Source: JAMORN01 sp027063545 [NCBI: bacterium] (lineage in GTDB: Bacteria > JAMORN01). Taken from it: a stretch of DNA of 15,424 nucleotides. Positions 1-6,198 of this stretch are shown in pieces. The DNA is taken from positions 1-15,424 of the forward strand of contig JAMORN010000329.1 in NCBI GenBank assembly GCA_027063545.1. The letters run 5' to 3'. The notes beneath the pieces are model-generated. The model saw nothing but the letters and a program-made list of their open reading frames with translations. It did no database searches and was not told the DNA's origin. Every line of letters begins with the position of its first letter. The first letter of the stretch is position 1. A program made the translations under genes and the position numbers.

Positions 1-580
1 AGCATCACAAAACAAAAGTTTAGGAAGATTTAATTTAGAAGGTATACCACCAGCCCCAAGAGGAGTACCACAAATAGAAGTTACTTTTGATATTGATGCC
101 AACGGTATTTTACATGTATCAGCTAAGGATAAGGCTACAGGTAAAGAACAATCTATTAGAATTGAAGCATCTAGTGGATTAACAGAAGAAGAAATTGAAA
201 AGATGAGAAAAGAAGCAGAAGAGCATGCTGAAGAAGATAGAAGACAAAAAGAATTAATAGAAACAAGAAATCAGGCAGAACAATTGATTTATGCAACAGA
301 AAAAACATTGAAGGATATAGGAGATAAGATAACAGAAGATGAGAAAAAGAATATTCAAGAAAAAATTGAAGAACTTAAAAAGGTATTAAATTCTCAAGAC
401 AAAGAAGAAATAAAGAGAAAGATGGAAGAATTACAACAATCGTCTTATAAAATAGCAGAAGAGTTATATAAACAACAAGCAGCACAAAATCAACAAAATA
501 CTACACAGCAAGCAAGCCAAAATACAACTCAAAATAATAATAATAATAATAGTGATGACGATGTAGAGATTATTGATTAA
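1..580 (+). CDS. dnaK: DnaK (Hsp70) chaperone, C-terminal part, 5' truncated by window edge
   Basis: The reading frame enters at base 2 and stops with TAA at 578-580, giving about 192 residues of the ATP-dependent cytosolic chaperone DnaK. The visible part starts in the beta-sandwich substrate-binding domain: [19 protein letters not shown] is followed by [15 protein letters not shown], both hallmark Hsp70 segments. After these comes the alpha-helical lid ([19 protein letters not shown] and onward, about residues 60-160). The tail is Gln/Asn/Thr-rich, with six Asn in a row, and ends in the acidic DDDVEIID, the usual type of bacterial DnaK terminus. The ATPase domain lies outside the window. 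dnaJ follows 32 bases downstream, the common dnaK-dnaJ arrangement, so the two are probably co-transcribed. Any upstream regulator such as hrcA or grpE cannot be seen here. Confidence 0.97.
   Translation, partial: ASQNKSLGRFNLEGIPPAPRGVPQIEVTFDIDANGILHVSAKDKATGKEQSIRIEASSGLTEEEIEKMRKEAEEHAEEDRRQKELIETRNQAEQLIYATEKTLKDIGDKITEDEKKNIQEKIEELKKVLNSQDKEEIKRKMEELQQSSYKIAEELYKQQAAQNQQNTTQQASQNTTQNNNNNNSDDDVEIID
533..550 (+). repeat. (AAT)6 trinucleotide repeat in the dnaK tail
   Basis: Six perfect AAT codons encode six consecutive Asn in the disordered C-terminal tail of DnaK, just before the conserved acidic end. Every Asn uses the same codon, so this is a genuine DNA microsatellite. Its length could vary by strand slippage without breaking the frame. 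Confidence 0.85.
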
Positions 581-612
581 AGTTTTTTTCCTTATAAAAG
601 GAGAGATTATAT

Positions 613-1797
613 ATGGCTACTAAAAAAGATTATTATGAAATCCTGGGAGTGCCAAGGGATGCCTCCCAGGAAGAGATAAAAAGAGCATATAGAAAATTGG
701 CTGTTAAATACCATCCAGATAAGAATCCTGGGGATAAAGAGGCAGAAGAGAAGTTTAAAGAAATAACAGAGGCATATGCCGTTTTATCAGATCCAGAAAA
801 AAGAAAGTTATATGATCAATTTGGCCATGCTGCATTTGAACAAGGTGCAGGTGGTGGTTATTCTGGAGGTTATACAGGAGGAGGATTTAATTTTGAAGGG
901 TTTGATTTAAATGACGCTTTTAAAATTTTTGAAGAAGTATTTGGTGGTGGAGATATATTTGATTCTATATTTGGTGGAGGATTTTCTAAAAGGAGAGGTT
1001 ATAGTTCTAGGGGATATAAGAAAAGAGGAGATAATATACAGGTTGAATTACCACTTACATTAGAAGAGATTGCCACTGGTACTACAAAGAAAATAAAATA
1101 TAAAAGATACGTTACATGTTCATCATGTGGAGGAACAGGTTCTAAATCAGGGAAGAGAACTACATGTCCTACATGTGGAGGAACAGGACAGGTTAGAGAT
1201 GTAAAAAGAAGTGTTTTTGGAAATGTTATTAGTATAACCACTTGTCCTACATGTAGAGGGACAGGAGAGATTTTAAGTGATCTGTGTCCTGTTTGTAATG
1301 GAACAGGTAGAGTTAAGGAACAAGAGATAGTTGAGGTAAGAATTCCAGCAGGGGTTGAGGAAGGAAATTATATACCTTTAAGAGGTAAGGGCCATCAAGG
1401 CTCTAATGGGGGCCCAGCAGGTGATCTAATAGTTATAATAAGAGAAAAACCTCATGAGATTTTTGAAAGAATAGGAAATGATTTATATGCCCGATTAAAT
1501 ATACCTTTTTCAAAGGCAGTTCTTGGTGGTAAGATTAAGATTAAAACATTAGATCAAAAAGAAGTAGAAGTGAATATACCTAAGGGAATAAAATCTGATA
1601 AAGTAATAAAATTGAAAGGAAAAGGTTTAGTAGATTATGAAACAGGGAAAAGAGGAGATCTTTATTTAAGAATAAGTATTATTGTACCAGATAATATCTC
1701 TAGTGAATATAAGAAGTTAATAGAAGAGTTAGCAAAAATAGAAGAGAAAGAAGGTATAAAGGAATTTTTGGATAAAGATAAGAAAATAAAGCAGTAG
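613..1797 (+). CDS. dnaJ: DnaJ (Hsp40) co-chaperone, type I
   Basis: This 394-residue co-chaperone stimulates DnaK ATPase activity and delivers unfolded clients in the cytosol. All type I domains are present in order. The J domain covers residues 5-70 with the essential HPD at 34-36 (YHPDKNPG). A Gly/Phe-rich linker spans about 75-125. The zinc region holds four CxxCxGxG-type repeats at C169/C172, C185/C188, C211/C214 and C225/C228. The C-terminal beta-sandwich client-binding domains follow ([20 protein letters not shown] and onward). The ATG at 613 has a good ribosome-binding site, AAAGGAGAG, about 8 bases upstream. Length is normal for the family and nothing is missing. An intrinsic terminator directly after the stop makes dnaJ the last gene of its operon. 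Confidence 0.98.
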   Translation: MATKKDYYEILGVPRDASQEEIKRAYRKLAVKYHPDKNPGDKEAEEKFKEITEAYAVLSDPEKRKLYDQFGHAAFEQGAGGGYSGGYTGGGFNFEGFDLNDAFKIFEEVFGGGDIFDSIFGGGFSKRRGYSSRGYKKRGDNIQVELPLTLEEIATGTTKKIKYKRYVTCSSCGGTGSKSGKRTTCPTCGGTGQVRDVKRSVFGNVISITTCPTCRGTGEILSDLCPVCNGTGRVKEQEIVEVRIPAGVEEGNYIPLRGKGHQGSNGGPAGDLIVIIREKPHEIFERIGNDLYARLNIPFSKAVLGGKIKIKTLDQKEVEVNIPKGIKSDKVIKLKGKGLVDYETGKRGDLYLRISIIVPDNISSEYKKLIEELAKIEEKEGIKEFLDKDKKIKQ

Positions 1798-1829
1798 AAT
1801 GTATATATATTACTTACTTTTACTAATAG

Positions 1830-1854
1830 CCTCCCGATTTAGGGAGGTTTTTTT
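1830..1854 (+). terminator. Rho-independent terminator after dnaJ
   Basis: CCTCCC (1830-1835) pairs perfectly with GGGAGG (1842-1847) across a 6-base loop, followed by seven T residues. The stem is strikingly GC-rich for this AT-rich sequence. It separates the dnaK-dnaJ unit from hydG. Confidence 0.93.
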
Positions 1855-1858
1855 ATAT

Positions 1859-1882
1859 AATGAATTGTGAAAAAATTCATTT
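1859..1882. promoter_or_regulatory. Rex-like palindrome upstream of the hydG promoter
   Basis: A perfect inverted repeat with 8-base arms, AATGAATT (1859-1866) and AATTCATT (1874-1881), has a 7-base centre. Overlapping it, TTGTGAAAAAATTCATTT (1865-1882) matches 15 of 18 positions of the Gram-positive Rex consensus TTGTGAAWWWWTTCACAA, quoted from memory; the mismatches are the last three bases. It lies 5 bases upstream of the -35 box, where a DNA-bound redox repressor could act. Rex senses NADH/NAD+ and often controls hydrogen and fermentation genes in anaerobes. Because the region is very AT-rich, a chance match is possible. Confidence 0.45.
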
Positions 1883-1887
1883 TTGTA

Positions 1888-1916
1888 TTGACAATATTTT
1901 CTATATATATTATATT
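1888..1916 (+). promoter_or_regulatory. Sigma-A-type promoter for hydG
   Basis: A perfect -35 box TTGACA (1888-1893) is separated by exactly 17 bases from a -10 box TATATT (1911-1916). Transcription would start near 1922-1924, leaving a leader of about 60 bases before the hydG ATG. The promoter lies just after the dnaJ terminator, as expected for an independent unit. Confidence 0.85.
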
Positions 1917-1921
1917 AACTA

Positions 1922-1935
1922 TTAGATAGGTCTAA
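1922..1935. promoter_or_regulatory. Small inverted repeat at the predicted hydG transcription start
   Basis: TTAGA-TAGG-TCTAA is a perfect inverted repeat with 5-base arms and a 4-base centre, lying over or just after the predicted start of transcription. It could be an operator half-site pair or a weak 5' hairpin in the leader RNA. No known regulator motif is recognised in it. Confidence 0.3.
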
Positions 1936-1983
1936 CATTAAAAACTAAATATTAAAAAACACTATAATATATGGGAGAATATT

Positions 1984-3414
1984 ATGAAAGTTATAATTAA
2001 AGAATTGCCAGAAAAGTATAATTTTATAGATGAAGAAAGAATTCATAGTATTTTAGTCAATACAAAACCAGATAAGATTAAGATTAGAGAGATTCTTGAA
2101 AAATCAAAGGCTAAAAATAGATTAACATTGGAAGAAGCAGCAACTTTACTTAATAATGAAGATCCAGATGTTTGGGAGGAGATTTATGCAGCAGCACGAT
2201 ATGTAAAAGAGATAGTTTATGGTAATAGATTAGTTCTTTTTGCTCCCTTGTATATAGGCAGTAAATGTGTAAATGGATGTCTTTATTGTGGATTTTCTAT
2301 TGATAATCCTCATGCAATCAGAATGACTTTAACGAAGGAAGAGTTGATTAAAGAGGTAGAAGCCTTAGAGGACATGGGGCATAAGAGACTTATATTAGTT
2401 TATGGAGAACATCCTGAATATAATGGTGAAAGAATTGCTGAGGATGTAAGGACAGTATATTCAGTTAAGAAAGGAAAGGGAGAAATAAGAAGGGTAAATA
2501 TAAATGCAGCTCCTATGGATGTGGAAAACTATAAATTAGTTCATGAAGCAGGTATTGGTACATGGCAAATTTTTCAAGAAACGTACCATAGAGAAACATA
2601 TAAAAAGATGCATCCTAAGGGTCCAAAATCAAATTACTTATGGAGACTCACAGGACTTGATAGAGCAATGGAAGCAGGAATTGATGATGTAGGAATAGGT
2701 GTTTTATTTGGGCTTTATAATTATAAATTTGAGGTTTTAGCTCTTCTACAACATACAGAGCATTTGGAAAAAGAGTTCGGAGTAGGCCCTCATACAATAA
2801 GTTTTCCAAGACTTAATCCAGCTTTTGGTGCTTTAACAGAAACACCTTATAAGGTGAGTGATGAACAGTTGAAGCACATTATTGCAGTTTTAAGGCTTTC
2901 TGTACCATATACAGGTCTTATTCTAACGGCAAGAGAGCCTGCTCATTTAAGAAGAGAATTGTTTAAATTAGGCGTTTCTCAAACTGATGGAGGGACAAGT
3001 ATTGAGATGAAAGGTTATTCTAAGATGAGAGAGAGAAAGAAAGCTGATCAGGAGCTTGATAAAGAACAATTTAAAATAAATGATGTAAGAAGTTTAGATG
3101 AGGTGATATATGAGGCAGTTTTAGATGGCTATATTCCATCTTTTTGTACTTCATGTTATAGAGCAGGAAGAACAGGTGAGCATTTTATGGAATATTCAAT
3201 ACCAGGATTTATACATAATTTCTGTACTCCAAATGCAATTTTAACATTCTTAGAATACTTACTTGATTATGCTTCTGAAAAAACAAAGGAAGTAGGATTT
3301 AAATTAATAGATAAAGAGATAGAAAAGTTAAAAGAAGTAAATCCTAAAATATATAATGTACTACTAAAAAAGGTTGAAGAAGTAAAAAATGGGAAAAGAG
3401 ATGTATACTTCTAA
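1984..3414 (+). CDS. hydG: HydG, [FeFe]-hydrogenase maturase (radical SAM tyrosine lyase)
   Basis: HydG cleaves tyrosine to p-cresol and makes the CO and CN- ligands of the [FeFe]-hydrogenase H-cluster, in the cytosol with HydE and HydF. The 476-residue length is normal for HydG and longer than its paralogue ThiH. The radical SAM cluster motif CVNGCLYC has the expected Cx3Cx2C spacing at C95, C99 and C102. The C-terminal motif Cx2Cx22C at C388, C391 and C414 binds the auxiliary cluster carrying the labile iron; ThiH lacks this region, so the call is firm. The ATG at 1984 has GGGAGA 5 bases upstream. The gene starts its own unit behind a strong promoter and overlaps the next small gene. hydE, hydF and the hydrogenase are not in the window, so the maturation genes are scattered in this genome or lie elsewhere. 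Confidence 0.96.
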   Translation: MKVIIKELPEKYNFIDEERIHSILVNTKPDKIKIREILEKSKAKNRLTLEEAATLLNNEDPDVWEEIYAAARYVKEIVYGNRLVLFAPLYIGSKCVNGCLYCGFSIDNPHAIRMTLTKEELIKEVEALEDMGHKRLILVYGEHPEYNGERIAEDVRTVYSVKKGKGEIRRVNINAAPMDVENYKLVHEAGIGTWQIFQETYHRETYKKMHPKGPKSNYLWRLTGLDRAMEAGIDDVGIGVLFGLYNYKFEVLALLQHTEHLEKEFGVGPHTISFPRLNPAFGALTETPYKVSDEQLKHIIAVLRLSVPYTGLILTAREPAHLRRELFKLGVSQTDGGTSIEMKGYSKMRERKKADQELDKEQFKINDVRSLDEVIYEAVLDGYIPSFCTSCYRAGRTGEHFMEYSIPGFIHNFCTPNAILTFLEYLLDYASEKTKEVGFKLIDKEIEKLKEVNPKIYNVLLKKVEEVKNGKRDVYF

Positions 3415-3658
3415 AGAGAAAAAAAAACTAGAGAGAATAAAAAAATCTGTAAAGGATTTTATTAAAAATAAAAATAATATAAAAATTATATTAGCAGAGA
3501 GATATAATAAAAGAATCTCCTATATTTGGCATATAGGAAAAGAAAATTTTGAAACACCACATGAGATAGAATTATTTGATAAATACCTTCTTGTAGTTCA
3601 TACTGAAAATGAGGGGGTTATTTCTGAACTAAAAAATTATCTAAAAAATTTTTTATAA
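3389..3658 (+). CDS. Small basic protein, DUF721/DciA-like
   Basis: This gene encodes 89 residues (85 if translation begins at the in-frame ATG at 3401) and overlaps the 3' end of hydG by 14-26 bases, so it is probably translationally coupled to it. The N-terminal half is very Lys-rich. The second half reads as a short alpha/beta unit: IWHIGKENFETP, then ELFDKYLLVVHTENEG, then a final helix SELKNYLKNFL. This W-x-I-G, P, L-V-V, E-L pattern resembles DUF721/DciA proteins, some of which help load the replicative helicase. That resemblance is from memory of the family pattern and is not secure. Neither start has a strong ribosome-binding site: GAAGAAG precedes 3389 and GGGAAAAGAG directly abuts 3401. 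No transmembrane segment, cysteine or signal peptide is present. A function in hydrogenase maturation is not indicated. Confidence 0.7.
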   Translation: MGKEMYTSKEKKKLERIKKSVKDFIKNKNNIKIILAERYNKRISYIWHIGKENFETPHEIELFDKYLLVVHTENEGVISELKNYLKNFL

Positions 3659-3675
3659 ATGCTAATTTTTTTCCA

Positions 3676-3704
3676 TTGATTTTTTTAGTGAAAAAAAATA
3701 TATT
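3676..3704 (+). promoter_or_regulatory. Probable promoter of the Mrp-Mbx operon
   Basis: TTGATT (3676-3681), 17 bases, then TATATT (3699-3704): the same spacing and -10 as the hydG promoter with a weaker -35. Transcription would begin near 3711. No hairpin terminator is visible between the preceding small gene and this site, so read-through from hydG is also possible. Confidence 0.55.
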
Positions 3705-3723
3705 ATATCACAAATAATATAAA

Positions 3724-3741
3724 GTGTGAAAACAATAACAC
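3724..3741. promoter_or_regulatory. Rex-like imperfect palindrome in the Mrp-Mbx leader
   Basis: GTGT (3724-3727) and ACAC (3738-3741) form a perfect inverted pair framing GTGTGAAAACAATAACAC. By eye this matches about 13 of 18 positions of the Rex consensus, fewer than the site at hydG. It would lie about 13-30 bases downstream of the predicted start, a plausible roadblock position for a repressor. Support comes mainly from having a related element at both redox-related promoters in this window. Confidence 0.3.
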
Positions 3742-3754
3742 AAAGAGGGTAAGT

Positions 3755-4240
3755 GTGAAAAAGTTTATAACAATTTTTGTACTTTTATTTATAATTTATT
3801 TATTATATATTCAAACTCTTGTGATTCAGGAAATTATAGCTGGATTATTTGGTTCTTTAATAATTAGTTTTATTGTTGTAAATTACTTTAAATTTGATCT
3901 ATTTTCAGGTAATTTTATAGTTAAGATTGTGAAATTTTTTATACTATATGTCCCTAAACTATTAATAGAAATAGTAAAGGCAAACATTCATATGGCAATG
4001 ATTGTTTTATCACCAAAGATAAAGATTAAATCTGGGTTTGTAAAACAAAATACTAGTTTAGGCGGAGATATTTCTAGACTAATGTTGGCAAATTCTATAA
4101 CACTTACACCGGGAACATTAACAGTAGATGTTGATGAAGAAAAAGGTGAGTATATAATACATACTGTTGAAAAAGATAAAGTGAAAGGGAATGAAATAGT
4201 AGAACATTTTGAAAAAACTATAAAAGAGGTTTTTGAATGA
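3755..4240 (+). CDS. mrpE: MrpE/MnhE-like subunit (MbxA/MbhA) of the membrane complex
   Basis: This 161-residue protein is the first subunit of the ion-translocating Mrp-like module. Two N-terminal membrane helices (about residues 3-45) and a third hydrophobic stretch (about 58-85) precede a small cytosolic domain. The MrpE signature LANSITLTPGTLTVDV lies at about 114-129. Translation starts at GTG 3755, with GAGGG 5 bases upstream, right after the leader with the Rex-like palindrome. The stop overlaps the next gene by 4 bases (ATGA), indicating coupling. In Mrp, Mbh and Mbx complexes this subunit belongs to the sodium/proton exchange part; its exact role is not settled. Length is normal. Confidence 0.93.
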   Translation: MKKFITIFVLLFIIYLLYIQTLVIQEIIAGLFGSLIISFIVVNYFKFDLFSGNFIVKIVKFFILYVPKLLIEIVKANIHMAMIVLSPKIKIKSGFVKQNTSLGGDISRLMLANSITLTPGTLTVDVDEEKGEYIIHTVEKDKVKGNEIVEHFEKTIKEVFE

Positions 4241-4515
4241 TAGGATTAGGTGTATTAGATTTAACAATAATAGGTTTTATGAGTTTAGGACTTTTGTTTT
4301 CTCTTTTTGCAATAATTGTTTCAAAAAGAATAGAAGAGGCAATAGCATCTTTAGATGTTTTAAATATAATAATAAGTGCTTTAATTTTATTACTAGGAGT
4401 TGTTTATAAAAATTCTCTCTTCTATGATATTGCAATGATATATGCTGTTATAGGATTTATGGAAACAATAGTATTTTCAAGAATACTTGAAACAACAAAG
4501 AAGGAAGAAGAATAA
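4237..4515 (+). CDS. mrpF: MrpF/MnhF-like subunit (MbxB/MbhB)
   Basis: This is a 92-residue protein with three membrane helices. The conserved MrpF pattern is visible: a charged stretch followed by the essential-type Asp in RIEEAIASLDVLN, then DIAMIYAVIGFMETIVFSRILE near the end, which matches the third helix of the family. It overlaps mrpE by four bases (ATGA) and shares one base with mrpG (TAATG), so the three are translated in step. It forms part of the Mrp-like ion-exchange module, where MrpF is linked to the sodium path. A short acidic/basic tail (TTKKEEE) is cytosolic by the positive-inside rule. Confidence 0.92.
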   Translation: MIGLGVLDLTIIGFMSLGLLFSLFAIIVSKRIEEAIASLDVLNIIISALILLLGVVYKNSLFYDIAMIYAVIGFMETIVFSRILETTKKEEE

Positions 4516-4814
4516 TGGTTTTATTAGGAAAAATCTTAATGATAGTAGGGGCTATTTTTTTGTTTTTAGGGGGGTTAGGTGTTTTTAGAATGCCTGATGT
4601 GTATAATAAACTACAAGCAGGAACTAAAGCAACAACTTTAGGATTTATGACATTTGCTTTAGGTGTGGGATTTGTTGATGTATCTAATCTTTTAAAAATG
4701 ATAATAATAATTGTTTTTATAGCTCTAACAAACCCTGTTGGTAGTTCAGTTTTGGCAAAAGCTTCTTTTAGAAGAGGTGTAAATCCAGAGTTTAACAATA
4801 AAAGTGAGGAATAA
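4515..4814 (+). CDS. mrpG: MrpG/MnhG-like subunit (MbxC/MbhC)
   Basis: This 99-residue protein has three membrane helices. The MrpG hallmark GVFRMPDVYNKLQAGTKATTLG lies at about residues 22-43, followed by a hydrophobic helix and ALTNPVGSSVLAKASFRRG, the usual family ending. The start codon overlaps the mrpF stop by one base. MrpG packs with MrpE and MrpF in the antiporter-like module of Mrp, Mbh and Mbx complexes. Length and motifs are ordinary; the about 10-residue hydrophilic tail carries the ribosome-binding site of the next gene in its coding DNA. Confidence 0.94.
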   Translation: MVLLGKILMIVGAIFLFLGGLGVFRMPDVYNKLQAGTKATTLGFMTFALGVGFVDVSNLLKMIIIIVFIALTNPVGSSVLAKASFRRGVNPEFNNKSEE

Positions 4815-4815
4815 T

Positions 4816-5076
4816 ATGTTAGAATTAACTGCGATGGGAATATTTATGTTTATAATACTTTTATTCTCTTATTTTGCAATAGAAGTAAGAAGTATTTTAT
4901 ATTCAATACTTTTTTTGAGTGTAGCCTCTTTGATTGCGGTAGTACTATTTTTAATGTGGCAGGCTCCTGATGTAGCTATGACAGAAGCAGTTATTGGAGC
5001 AGGATTTACAACATTTTTACTTTTAATGGCATATCATAAACTATTCAAACACAACAAGGAAGAGGGAGATGAATAA
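4816..5076 (+). CDS. mbxD: MbhD/MbxD-like subunit (MrpA C-terminal DUF4040 type)
   Basis: This 86-residue membrane protein has three helices. The signature WQAPDVAMTEAVIGAG (about residues 48-63, conserved Glu57) is the DUF4040 segment found as the separate MbhD subunit in archaeal Mbh/Mbx and inside the C-terminal part of MrpA. I chose ATG 4816 rather than the in-frame GTG 4804 because GAGGA lies 5 bases upstream of 4816, and this start sits one base after the mrpG stop. The gene overlaps the next by 8 bases. The glutamate in this helix is part of the proposed proton/sodium path of Mrp-type complexes. A split MrpA is typical of Mbh/Mbx and of group 2 Mrp operons. Confidence 0.88.
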   Translation: MLELTAMGIFMFIILLFSYFAIEVRSILYSILFLSVASLIAVVLFLMWQAPDVAMTEAVIGAGFTTFLLLMAYHKLFKHNKEEGDE

Positions 5077-5818
5077 GGTTCTATCACTAATTTCTATCTT
5101 TATAATAATAGCAATTATAGGAGCAGGACTTTCAACAGGTCTTAAGGTTTATGATAAAAATAATTTAAATGGAAAAGCTGGCGAGATTTTTCTTAAAAGG
5201 GGAGCGTCCTTAAAAAGTGGATATAAAAAGATAGAAGAAGGAACAAAAGTATTTGGAGAGAAGGGTTTTGAGGCAACAGGGGCAAATACAGTTACAGAGG
5301 TTGTGGTAAATTACAGGTCTTTTGATACTTTGGGAGAGGTTACAGTTTTATTTATGGCAGCAACAGGGGTTTTAGCTCTATTTTATAGAAGAAAAAGGGA
5401 TATTTATTTTCTTCAACCAAATTATGTTTTAAAAATATCTAGTATTCTTATTTTACCTTTTATAGTAATGCTTGGTTATTATATATTTATTCATGGTCAT
5501 TTAACTCCAGGTGGAGGATTTCAAGGAGGAGTGATACTTGCGATAGCAACTCTTCTTTATGTTTTATCAAATCATCATAGTTCTTTTTTAAAAAAGTCTC
5601 TTAAAGTTTTAGAAGGCTTATCTGGTATGGGATATGTAGTTATAGGGCTTTTGGGAATAATAATGGGAGGATTTTTTTTATATAACTTTTTACCTTTAGG
5701 AAAAGTAGGAGATTTATTTAGTGCCGGTATTGTGCCAATTGTATATATTTTAATAGGTTTAAAAGTTGGGTCTGAAGTTTCAGGAATAATACTTGATTAT
5801 ATAGGGGAGGATGAATAA
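5069..5818 (+). CDS. MbhE + MrpB/MnhB-like fusion subunit (MbxF type)
   Basis: The 249 residues contain two units that are separate in Mbh. The N-terminal part (to about residue 107) has one helix, a soluble loop, then VTEVVVNYRSFDTLGEVTV, the MbhE/MrpA C-terminal motif. The C-terminal part (about 120-245) is MrpB, with FIHGHLTPGGGFQGGVILA at about 140-158 including His142 and His144, then two more helices. The fusion agrees with archaeal MBX, which as I recall has no separate E subunit. The ATG at 5069 has AGAGGGAG just upstream and overlaps the mbxD stop by 8 bases. It belongs to the sodium/proton-translocating module in the membrane. The loop between the first helix and the TGANTVTE segment (about 40-70) is Lys/Gly-rich and less conserved in appearance. 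Confidence 0.9.
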   Translation: MNKVLSLISIFIIIAIIGAGLSTGLKVYDKNNLNGKAGEIFLKRGASLKSGYKKIEEGTKVFGEKGFEATGANTVTEVVVNYRSFDTLGEVTVLFMAATGVLALFYRRKRDIYFLQPNYVLKISSILILPFIVMLGYYIFIHGHLTPGGGFQGGVILAIATLLYVLSNHHSSFLKKSLKVLEGLSGMGYVVIGLLGIIMGGFFLYNFLPLGKVGDLFSAGIVPIVYILIGLKVGSEVSGIILDYIGEDE

Positions 5819-5819
5819 T

Positions 5820-6194
5820 ATGTTGTCGTGGAATGAATTTTTGATTGATTGGGTATTTGTATATGGGCCTTTATCTATATTTTTTATTGGCTTATATGGG
5901 CTTATGACTCAGAAGAATTTATTAAAAATAGTAATTTCTATAGATATAATGGATTTAGGGGTCAATTTATTTATAGTGAGTTTAGGATATGTAAAAAATG
6001 GTGTGGCTCCGATCTATACCTCAAAAAATTTGATATTTATAAAGAATTTTGTGGATCCTCTTCCACAAGCATTAGTTTTGACTGCGATTGTGATTTCAGT
6101 GGCAGTTTCAGCATTTGTGTTATCTTTAACAATAAAAATATATGAAAAATATAAAACTGTAGATATTGATAAACTAAACACATTAGAGGATTAG
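5820..6194 (+). CDS. mrpC: MrpC/MnhC-like subunit (MbxG; NuoK-related)
   Basis: This 124-residue protein with three membrane helices is related to NuoK of complex I. The family motif FVDPLPQALVLTAIVISVAV is complete, and the preceding NuoK-like helix reads KIVISIDIMDLGVNLFIVSLGY. The ATG at 5820 was preferred over ATG 5811 because the strong GGGGAGG (5804-5810) would directly abut 5811 but is 9 bases from 5820. That start also follows the previous stop by one base, the same junction seen at mbxD. NuoK-type subunits carry membrane acidic residues of the proton path; here Asp residues (DIMD) occupy part of that helix. It bridges the Mrp module to the MrpD-type antiporter subunit downstream. Confidence 0.91.
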   Translation: MLSWNEFLIDWVFVYGPLSIFFIGLYGLMTQKNLLKIVISIDIMDLGVNLFIVSLGYVKNGVAPIYTSKNLIFIKNFVDPLPQALVLTAIVISVAVSAFVLSLTIKIYEKYKTVDIDKLNTLED

Positions 6195-6198
6195 GCGT

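Noticed and set aside
999-1241. 80-codon open frame on the minus strand inside dnaJ
   Set aside because: It lies antisense to the conserved zinc-finger region of DnaJ, has no ribosome-binding site and its product looks like no protein family; it is a shadow of the Gly/Cys-rich coding sequence.
1963-1968. Perfect TATAAT just before hydG as a second promoter
   Set aside because: It is only 15 bases from the start codon and no -35 box stands 16-18 bases upstream; the TTGACA-17-TATATT pair upstream is far better.
1984-3414. ThiH (thiamine tyrosine lyase) instead of HydG
   Set aside because: The Cx2Cx22C auxiliary-cluster motif and the extended C-terminus are HydG-specific, and no thiamine genes are adjacent.
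3640-3670. AAAAAATTTTTT as a terminator after the small gene
   Set aside because: It is a short A/T-only palindrome without a stable GC stem; true terminators in this window have strong GC stems.
4457-4798. 113-codon minus-strand open frame across mrpF and mrpG
   Set aside because: Both forward genes are unmistakable family members; the antisense product is low-complexity Lys/Ile/Pro and has no start signal.
5849-6145. 98-codon plus-strand open frame inside mrpC
   Set aside because: It is in another frame of mrpC, is Cys/Phe/Tyr-rich without family signature, and has no ribosome-binding site.
3755-6194. Stand-alone Mrp Na+/H+ antiporter operon
   Set aside because: The genes run without a break into NuoL-, NuoH-, NuoB-, NuoC- and NuoD-like genes, and MrpA is split as MbhD and MbhE pieces, which is the Mbh/Mbx layout.
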